A DNA stretch of 6,177 nucleotides. It comes from Vulcanimicrobiia bacterium (GTDB taxonomy: Bacteria > Vulcanimicrobiota > Vulcanimicrobiia > Vulcanimicrobiales > Vulcanimicrobiaceae). Under the pieces are notes generated by a model. The model made no database searches, was not told where the DNA came from, and saw nothing but the letters and a program-made list of their open reading frames with translations. Below are positions 1 to 4,573 of the stretch, in pieces. The stretch covers positions 1 to 6,177 of the forward strand of contig JANWKW010000147.1 of assembly GCA_025451135.1 (NCBI GenBank), written 5' to 3'. Position 1 is the stretch's first letter. Each line of letters starts with the position of its first letter. The position numbers were made by a program, and so were the translations under genes.

Positions 1-348
1 CCGATCGCCGTCCCGAACGGTCCTTTCACCGTCGGGACGGACGGCCGGATCACGCAGAACGGCCAGAACCTCGGCCAGCTGCAAGTGGTCCAGTTCGGCA
101 ACCTGACGGCGCTGCGTCCGCAGGGCGATAACTTCTTCGTCAATACCGGCAATGCGGCGCCTTCGGCGGCGGCCGCGGCGAGCGTCCAGCAAGGCACGCT
201 CGAGAAGAGCGGTACGAACGTCGTGCGCTCGATGGTCGATCTGATCAATGCCGAGCGCTGGTTCGACACCAACCAGAAGATGGTCCAGACCCAAGACGAC
301 GCGACCGAGCTCGCGATCTCATCCGTCGCCAAGACGCAGCACGGTTAA
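1..348 (+). CDS. flgF: Flagellar basal-body rod protein, FlgF-like (3' end only)
   Basis: The frame is open from the first base of the window to a TAA at 346-348, giving 115 residues of C-terminus; the start lies upstream. The visible part has the beta-rich segment found before the C-terminus of rod/hook proteins (TVGTDGRITQNGQ, then LGQLQVVQFGNL, then a GDNFF segment). It ends in the conserved C-terminal helix of the flagellar basal-body rod family (GTLEKSGTNVV, MVDLINAERWFDTNQKMVQTQDD). This helix packs with its N-terminal partner in the rod and hook. The WFDTNQKMVQTQDD ending and the position directly before flgG suggest the proximal-rod subunit FlgF. FlgG and FlgE paralogues share this fold, so a second FlgG-like rod protein cannot be excluded without the N-terminus. 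The gap to flgG is 15 bases, consistent with one operon. Confidence 0.78.
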   Translation, partial: PIAVPNGPFTVGTDGRITQNGQNLGQLQVVQFGNLTALRPQGDNFFVNTGNAAPSAAAAASVQQGTLEKSGTNVVRSMVDLINAERWFDTNQKMVQTQDDATELAISSVAKTQHG

Positions 349-363
349 AGGAAACATAGCGAA

Positions 364-1152
364 ATGATGCGAGCACTCTACACCGCGGCCAGCGGCATGA
401 TCGCCCAGCAATACAACATGGACACCATCTCCAACAACATCGCGAACGTCAACACGACCGGCTTCCGCAAGAACGTCGCGCGCTTCCAAGACCTGGTGTA
501 CCAGGAGCTGCGCGCCCCCGGCTCGCCGGTCGGCGCGTCGGTCGTCCCGACCGGTCAGGACGTCGGGCTCGGCGTCAAGGTGGGCTCGTCGGAGAAGCTG
601 TTCACCCAAGGCTCGCTCCAAGAGACCGACAATCCGCTCGACATGGCGATCCAGGGCGACGGCTTCTTCCAGGTGACGATGCCGGACGGCACCACCTCGT
701 ACACCCGCGACGGCTCGTTCAAGCGCGACGCCAACGGCTCGATGGTCACCTCGGACGGCTACTTCGTGCAGCCGCAGATCACCATCCCGCAGAACGCGAC
801 GTCCGTGCAGGTCGGCCCCGACGGCACCGTGACGGCGGTCATCCCGGGAACCGCGCAGCCGCAGCAGCTCGGACAGATCCAGCTCGCGCGCTTCGTCAAT
901 CCGGCCGGCCTCTCGCCGATCGGCGGACAGAACCTCTACACCGCGACCGCCGCCTCGGGCGCGCCGATCGTCTCGCAGCCGGGTCTGAACGGCGCCGGCA
1001 GCCTGCAAGGCGGCTACCTCGAGAACTCCAACGTGCAGATCGTGAACGAGATCGTCAACATGATCGTGGCCCAGCGCGCGTACGAAGCGAACTCCAAAGC
1101 CATCTCGGCGTCTGACGAAATGCTTCAGACGGCCGTGCAGACGAAGCGGTAA
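364..1152 (+). CDS. flgG: Flagellar distal rod protein FlgG
   Basis: The product is 262 residues, the usual FlgG length. FlgG subunits polymerise into the distal rod that crosses the periplasm inside the P- and L-rings. The N-terminus MMRALYTAASGMIAQQYNMD followed by ISNNIANVNTTGF (about residues 21-33) is the classic rod-protein signature. The middle has NPLDMAIQGDGFFQV and YTRDGSF, also typical. The C-terminus, GYLENSNVQIVNEIVNMI then QRAYEANSKAISASDEMLQ, is the diagnostic FlgG ending. As expected for a type III-exported protein, there is no cleavable signal peptide. The start at 364 aligns with the family start (M-x-R-A-L). A purine-rich AAAGGA at 347-352 lies 11 bases upstream and overlaps the preceding stop codon. 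A second ATG at 367 would shorten the product by one residue. Confidence 0.97.
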   Translation: MMRALYTAASGMIAQQYNMDTISNNIANVNTTGFRKNVARFQDLVYQELRAPGSPVGASVVPTGQDVGLGVKVGSSEKLFTQGSLQETDNPLDMAIQGDGFFQVTMPDGTTSYTRDGSFKRDANGSMVTSDGYFVQPQITIPQNATSVQVGPDGTVTAVIPGTAQPQQLGQIQLARFVNPAGLSPIGGQNLYTATAASGAPIVSQPGLNGAGSLQGGYLENSNVQIVNEIVNMIVAQRAYEANSKAISASDEMLQTAVQTKR

Positions 1153-1160
1153 GGCTGATC

Positions 1161-1874
1161 ATGCGCAGCCTTACCGGTGCCGTCGCCCTGCTGATCGCGC
1201 TCTGCTCGACCCTCGCGGTCGCGCAGGCCGATGGGCGCGCGACGCAGCGGATCGCCGGCGGGCGTCTCGCGGCGCTCGCCGCACGCGTCGCGACCGCCTG
1301 GCCGGCAGATCCGGACGCCAGCCTGGTGGCGGCGTTCACCGTCCCCGACCAGACGGTCGGCGCCGGAAGCCTGCGGCTTCTCGCGCGCGCCGCCGTCGTC
1401 ACCCCGTCCTACGTCAACGTGCCGATCGAGGTCGACGTCGACGGTCGCCAGGACCGCGTCGTCTACGTCGGCTATCGCGTCGTGCAGTACGTGCGGACCG
1501 CGGTCGCCGCCCACGACCTCGCTCCGGGCAGCGTGCTCGCCGCGAGCGACCTCAAGATGGCGCGCGTCGCCTTCACCGGCCGACGCAGCAACGGCACGGC
1601 CGTGCTCGTCGGTCGCCGGATCGCCTCGTCGTACGTCGCCGGCCAGCCGATCTCGATCGACCAGACGCAGGTGGACCAGATCGTCAAGCCCGGTTCGACC
1701 GTCATCCTGATCGTGCGCGACGGCGGCGTCTCGCTGGTCGCCGACGTGGTCGCCCGCAACGGCGGCGGCCTGGGCGATCAGGTGACCGTCTACAACGCAG
1801 CCACCAACAAGACGCTCTCGGGCACCGTCGTCGGGCCCAACCGCGTCGAACTCGACCTCGAAGGAGCGACGTGA
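1161..1874 (+). CDS. flgA: Flagellar P-ring assembly chaperone FlgA
   Basis: The product is 237 residues. FlgA is a periplasmic protein that helps FlgI subunits polymerise into the P-ring around the rod. Residues 1-21 look like a Sec signal peptide (MR, hydrophobic core GAVALLIALCSTL, likely cut AVA|QADG). Cys15 lies inside the hydrophobic core with Leu before it, so it is not a lipobox. Residues about 110-170 form the SAF-like domain (AVAAHDLAPGSVLAASDL, GRRIASSYVAGQPI). The last 65 residues match the usual FlgA ending, with VKPGSTVILIVRDGGV, then a GLGDQVTVYN segment and a final GTVVGPNRVEL strand. The N-terminal third is poorly conserved, as is normal for the family. The gene starts 8 bases after flgG, with only a weak AAGG at 1151-1154. 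Its position directly before the ring genes flgH and flgI supports the call. Confidence 0.92.
   Translation: MRSLTGAVALLIALCSTLAVAQADGRATQRIAGGRLAALAARVATAWPADPDASLVAAFTVPDQTVGAGSLRLLARAAVVTPSYVNVPIEVDVDGRQDRVVYVGYRVVQYVRTAVAAHDLAPGSVLAASDLKMARVAFTGRRSNGTAVLVGRRIASSYVAGQPISIDQTQVDQIVKPGSTVILIVRDGGVSLVADVVARNGGGLGDQVTVYNAATNKTLSGTVVGPNRVELDLEGAT
1861..1866 (+). promoter_or_regulatory. Ribosome binding site that sets the flgH start
   Basis: AAGGAG at 1861-1866 is a strong Shine-Dalgarno match inside the end of flgA. It lies 7 bases from the ATG at 1874 but only 4 from an in-frame GTG at 1871. This favours the ATG, which shares its A with the flgA stop codon TGA (1872-1874), a typical coupled stop/start. 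Confidence 0.8.
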
Positions 1875-2473
1875 TGAAGAAGCTCTCCGCACCGCTTGCC
1901 GCGCTCGCGCTGTTCGCGCTGCTCGCGCCGGCCGCCAACGCCGACACGCTCTATCAGGCCGCACCGCCGCCGGCCGGCCCCGGCCACCCGCTGCGCCTGG
2001 GCCCCGATCATCGCGCGCAGCAGGTCGGCGACCTGGTCTACATCGTGTTCGACTTCTCGTCGTCCAACGCCAAGACGAACAACTACGACAGCTCGAAGAG
2101 CTTCAGCATGAACCAAGGCGTCGGCATCGGCAACCTGGCGATCTCCCTGCTGCGCAACGGCGCGAGCCTGGGCGGCGACTCGAGCACGTCGACGAAACAG
2201 GCCGCGGGCGGCGCCAGCTCGTTCGTCTCGACCATGATGGCGACGGTCACCGACGTCCTGCCGAGCGGCGTGCTCCAGGTGCAAGGCGATCAGGGCCTGC
2301 TCGTCAACGGCTCCAAGCAGACGCTCCACATCACCGGCTACATGCGCCCAGAGGACATCGACACGACCGACGCGATCCTCAGCTCGCGCGTCGCCAACGT
2401 CGACGCCGTCTTCAGCGGCAACGATCAGAAGAACAAGGGCCTGCTCTCGAGGATCCTCTCATGGCTGTTCTAA
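1874..2473 (+). CDS. flgH: Flagellar L-ring protein FlgH, apparently without lipobox
   Basis: The product is 199 residues from ATG 1874; a GTG at 1871 would add one. FlgH forms the L-ring in the outer membrane around the distal rod. Residues 1-23 form a Sec signal peptide (MKK, hydrophobic stretch, likely cut ANA|DTLY). The mature part shows family landmarks: the GDLVYIVFDF strand with a following segment rich in Ser and Asn, SFVSTMMATVTDVLPSGVLQVQG (the ATVTDVLPNGNL-type motif), and the ending ITGYMRPEDIDTTDAILSSRVANV. That last stretch corresponds to the typical ITGxVRPxDI...NTVxSxxVA motif. FlgH is usually a lipoprotein, but this protein contains no cysteine at all, so acylation at a lipobox looks impossible. 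It overlaps flgA by one base and flgI by 13 bases. Confidence 0.95.
   Translation: MKKLSAPLAALALFALLAPAANADTLYQAAPPPAGPGHPLRLGPDHRAQQVGDLVYIVFDFSSSNAKTNNYDSSKSFSMNQGVGIGNLAISLLRNGASLGGDSSTSTKQAAGGASSFVSTMMATVTDVLPSGVLQVQGDQGLLVNGSKQTLHITGYMRPEDIDTTDAILSSRVANVDAVFSGNDQKNKGLLSRILSWLF
2449..2453 (+). promoter_or_regulatory. Ribosome binding site for flgI inside flgH
   Basis: GAGGA at 2449-2453 lies 7 bases before the ATG at 2461, within the last codons of flgH. It supports the 13-base overlap of flgI with flgH over a later start. The signal peptide also needs this start. Confidence 0.7.
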
Positions 2474-3570
2474 GAACACTAGCGCTGCTCGCGGCCTTCG
2501 GGCTCGTGCTCCCGGCCGCGGCTCCCGCCGAGACGACCGTGCACGTGAAGGATATCGCGCACGTCGCGGGTGTGACGGGCAACCAACTCGTCGGTTACGG
2601 CATCGTGGTCGGCCTGGCGGGCACGGGCGACACGACCTCGGCCGTGTTCACCAGCCAGACCATCCAGAACGTGCTGCAGAGCTTCGGGCTCTCGGTCAAC
2701 ACCAACGACGTGCGCACCCGCGACGTCGCCGCCGTGATCGTCACCGCGACGCTCCCGCCGTTCGCCCATTCGGGCGACAGCGCCGACGTGACCGTCAGCG
2801 CGATGGGCGACTCGACCACCCTGCAGGGCGGCACGCTGGTGATGACCGAGCTCAAGGCCGCCAACAACCTCGTCTATGCGACCGCGCAGGGGCCGATCTC
2901 GGTCGGCGGGTTCTCGGCCGGCTTCAGCGACGTCGGAGTCACCAAGAACTACACCTCGGCCGGACGCGTGCCCAACGGCGCGGTGATCGCTCGCGACATG
3001 ATCACCAACATCCAGTCCGATCCCGGCGGCTTCTCGTACGTCCTGACCACGCCCGACTTCAAGACGGCCGCCAACCTGGCGTCGTCGCTCAACGGCCACT
3101 TCGGCGGCGGCACGGCCGCGGCCCAAGACGCCGAGACGGTCCGCGTGAATCTCCCGAGCACCTATCGCGGCAATCCGGTCCAGTTCTTGGCCGACGCCTC
3201 GGACCTGACGCTCGGACAGGATCAGCTCGCCAAGGTCGTGATGAACGAACGGACCGGCACGATCGTCTTCGGCGGCGACATCAAGCTCGCGCCGTGCGCC
3301 ATCGCCCACGGCAACCTGACGATCACCATCGCCACCACCAACGAGGCCAACACCCAGCCGTTCACCAATCGCCCGCCGCCGGTCGTCTCCAACACGACCG
3401 TCAGCGCGAACGAGAAGGGCAAGCAGCTGACGTTCATCGCGGGCGCCGCCACCCTGTCCTCGGTCGTGCGCGCCCTCAACACCATGGGCGTCTCGCCCCG
3501 CGACCTGATCGCCATCGTCCAAGCCCTGCGCGGCGCAGGTTCGCTCCAAGCAGATCTGGAGATCCAATGA
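2461..3570 (+). CDS. flgI: Flagellar P-ring protein FlgI
   Basis: The product is 369 residues, the usual FlgI length. FlgI is exported by Sec and forms the P-ring at the peptidoglycan layer as a bushing for the rod. Residues 1-23 are a signal peptide (MAVLRTLALLAAFGLVLPA, likely cut APA|ETT). The mature N-terminus VHVKDIAHVAGVTGNQLVGY and GIVVGLAGTGD is the hallmark of the family. Further matches are VIVTATLPPFAHSGDSADV, the GGTLVMTEL segment, MNERTGTIVFGGDIKL, AHGNLTITI, and the C-terminus VVRALNTMGVSPRDLIAIVQ with a final ALRGAGSLQADLEI. There is one cysteine, at residue 279, just before AIAHGN. It is therefore unlikely to have the intramolecular disulfide known from enteric FlgI. The gene overlaps flgH by 13 bases and flgJ by 4. 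Confidence 0.98.
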   Translation: MAVLRTLALLAAFGLVLPAAAPAETTVHVKDIAHVAGVTGNQLVGYGIVVGLAGTGDTTSAVFTSQTIQNVLQSFGLSVNTNDVRTRDVAAVIVTATLPPFAHSGDSADVTVSAMGDSTTLQGGTLVMTELKAANNLVYATAQGPISVGGFSAGFSDVGVTKNYTSAGRVPNGAVIARDMITNIQSDPGGFSYVLTTPDFKTAANLASSLNGHFGGGTAAAQDAETVRVNLPSTYRGNPVQFLADASDLTLGQDQLAKVVMNERTGTIVFGGDIKLAPCAIAHGNLTITIATTNEANTQPFTNRPPPVVSNTTVSANEKGKQLTFIAGAATLSSVVRALNTMGVSPRDLIAIVQALRGAGSLQADLEIQ

Positions 3571-3926
3571 TGACCGACGGTATCTCGCCCTCGGGACCGC
3601 TGGCCCCGCTCGGAGCGCCGCTGACGCCCGACCAGCAGACCGCGCTCAAGCGTCTGCATCAGGCGACCACCCAGCTCGAGGGCGTGTTCCTGCAGATGGT
3701 GATGCACGAGATGAGCAAGAGCGTTCCGAAGGACTCGCTCACCGGCAAGCAGTCCAGCGCCGAAGAGACGTTCTCCGGCATGCTCGACGACGAGCGCGCC
3801 AAGGCGATCGCGCAGACCGGCACGCTCGGCATCGCGAAGGTGCTCGACGCGCAGCTGCGCTCGACGGTCCTGGCGGACGCCGCCCACGAATCGCACTTCG
3901 ACGTGAACCGCGAGCTCGAGCGCTAA
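3567..3926 (+). CDS. flgJ: FlgJ-type rod-binding protein (single domain)
   Basis: The product is 119 residues and consists essentially of the rod-binding domain found at the N-terminus of enteric FlgJ, a rod cap/scaffold in the periplasm. Residues about 35-100 carry the signature: LEGVFLQMVMHEMSKSVPK, then a short linker, AEETFSGMLDDERAKAIAQT, and GTLGIAKVLDAQL. The C-terminal glucosaminidase domain of enteric FlgJ is missing, so a separate enzyme elsewhere must open the peptidoglycan for the rod. No signal peptide is visible, which fits export through the flagellar type III apparatus. The start is ATG 3567 (ATGA overlap with the flgI stop) or ATG 3570. GGAG at 3558-3561 is 5 or 8 bases away respectively, so the second ATG is quite possible; the products differ by one Met. 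The A of the stop codon is also the first base of the palindrome that follows. Confidence 0.93.
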   Translation: MMTDGISPSGPLAPLGAPLTPDQQTALKRLHQATTQLEGVFLQMVMHEMSKSVPKDSLTGKQSSAEETFSGMLDDERAKAIAQTGTLGIAKVLDAQLRSTVLADAAHESHFDVNRELER

Positions 3927-4089
3927 GTGCGCCCCTTGCAGAGTAGCGCAACAGTCGCCGGCCGCCTTTCGCGCCGGATGCTTCGTTGCTCATCGGTCAC
4001 AACGCTACGGCGTTGCTCCCTCTTCGCGCGTCGCCCCGACACGAAAATCGGCACGGCTTTGTGTTGCGCTACCCTGCAAGGGGCGCACT
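3926..4089 (+). repeat. 164-bp imperfect palindrome between flgJ and flgN (MITE-like or hairpin repeat)
   Basis: The outer arms, 3926-3953 and 4062-4089, are 28 bases each and exact reverse complements except for one A/C mismatch (3942 against 4073). Moving inward, 3957-3977 against 4036-4057 is a weaker inverted match: 18 paired positions, 4 mismatches and one single-base bulge. At the centre, CAACGC (4000-4005) and GCGTTG (4010-4015) pair across TACG. The midpoint of this small palindrome (between 4007 and 4008) is exactly the midpoint of the outer arms. No protein is evident inside. There is no T-run after the right arm, so it does not look like a simple intrinsic terminator. No clear target-site duplication is visible at the borders (left ...CGCTA, right GATGG...). 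The shape suggests a non-autonomous inverted-repeat element or a dispersed intergenic hairpin. Copies elsewhere in the genome cannot be judged from this window. Confidence 0.9.
4078..4083 (+). promoter_or_regulatory. Probable ribosome binding site of flgN, inside the right arm of the palindrome
   Basis: AAGGGG at 4078-4083 lies 7 bases before ATG 4091 and is the only SD-like sequence near the gene. It sits in the right arm of the palindrome. In a transcript running through from flgJ it would be complementary to CCCCTT at 3932-3937. Confidence 0.6.
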
Positions 4090-4090
4090 G

Positions 4091-4573
4091 ATGGCCGCCG
4101 ATTCCTGGGACGCCTTCGTGCAGGCGCTCACCGACGAGACCCAGGCGCTCGCACTCGTCAAGGAGTGCGCGGGCGAGATGACGCGCGTCCTCATCGGCGG
4201 CGATCCGCTTGCGATCACGATCGCCGAACGGAAGCTCGACGGCCAGCGCATCGCCTACGCGCGCACCACCTCGGTGCGCCGCGGGATGCAGGCGCGCGGC
4301 TTCGGCCAGATGACGCTCAAACAGGTCTGCGGCTACGCGCCGCGCCCGATCGCCCTGCAGATGCACCATCGCCTCTCGGAACTGGCCACCCTCTCGATCG
4401 GGGTCGGACTGACCGTCGCCAACAATAAGGCGCTGATCCAGAGCGGCATGGATCGCCTGATGAAGATCACCGGCGCGCTGCAGAAGGCCAGCAGCGACGA
4501 CGCCGGCACGTACCGACGGCGCGGTTTCGTGCCGCCGCCGCGCAACAGCGTCCTCGTGAGCAGCAGCGCATGA
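4091..4573 (+). CDS. flgN: Probable FlgN-family export chaperone
   Basis: The product is 160 residues. FlgN is a small cytoplasmic, mostly helical protein that binds the hook-filament junction proteins FlgK and FlgL and brings them to the export gate. The evidence is moderate. The N-terminal helix SWDAFVQALTDETQALALVKE resembles the W..xL..E...L..L start of the family. The rest is largely predicted helical with few motifs, including a later VANNKALIQSGMDRLMKITG helix where FlgN proteins often have N..LL.R.L..I. The gene lies directly before flgK, sharing ATGA with its start, which is the usual FlgN position. The last 25 or so residues (RRRGFVPPPRNSV...) look disordered and basic. The frame is open upstream to 3947, and an ATG at 3986 would add 35 residues, but those would be encoded by the palindrome, so ATG 4091 is preferred. 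Sequence divergence leaves room for another small flagellar protein. Confidence 0.65.
   Translation: MAADSWDAFVQALTDETQALALVKECAGEMTRVLIGGDPLAITIAERKLDGQRIAYARTTSVRRGMQARGFGQMTLKQVCGYAPRPIALQMHHRLSELATLSIGVGLTVANNKALIQSGMDRLMKITGALQKASSDDAGTYRRRGFVPPPRNSVLVSSSA

Noticed and set aside
1203..1219. Lipobox in the FlgA signal peptide (Cys15)
   Set aside because: The residue before the Cys is Leu (IAL-C) and it lies mid-core. A normal signal peptidase I site (AVA|Q) follows.
2479..3567. Minus-strand open frame of 362 codons opposite flgI
   Set aside because: It lies wholly antisense to an unmistakable FlgI, has low-complexity composition and no motif.
3926..4089. Rho-independent terminator
   Set aside because: The stem is long, but the loop side spans over 100 bases and no T-run follows the right arm on the + strand or the left arm on the - strand.
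3986..4090. Longer FlgN start at ATG 3986 (35 extra residues)
   Set aside because: The extension would be encoded by the palindrome, does not look like a FlgN N-terminus and has no good SD. ATG 4091 has AAGGGG 7 bases upstream and begins where the helical domain begins.
3927..4090. CRISPR array, tRNA or small flgM gene in the intergenic gap
   Set aside because: There are no direct repeats with spacers, no cloverleaf with a T-loop signature, and the space is too short and has no FlgM-like frame.
3920..4095. Target-site duplication flanking the palindrome
   Set aside because: The left flank (CGCTA) and right flank (GATGG) share no convincing direct repeat, so insertion by transposition is not shown by the borders.
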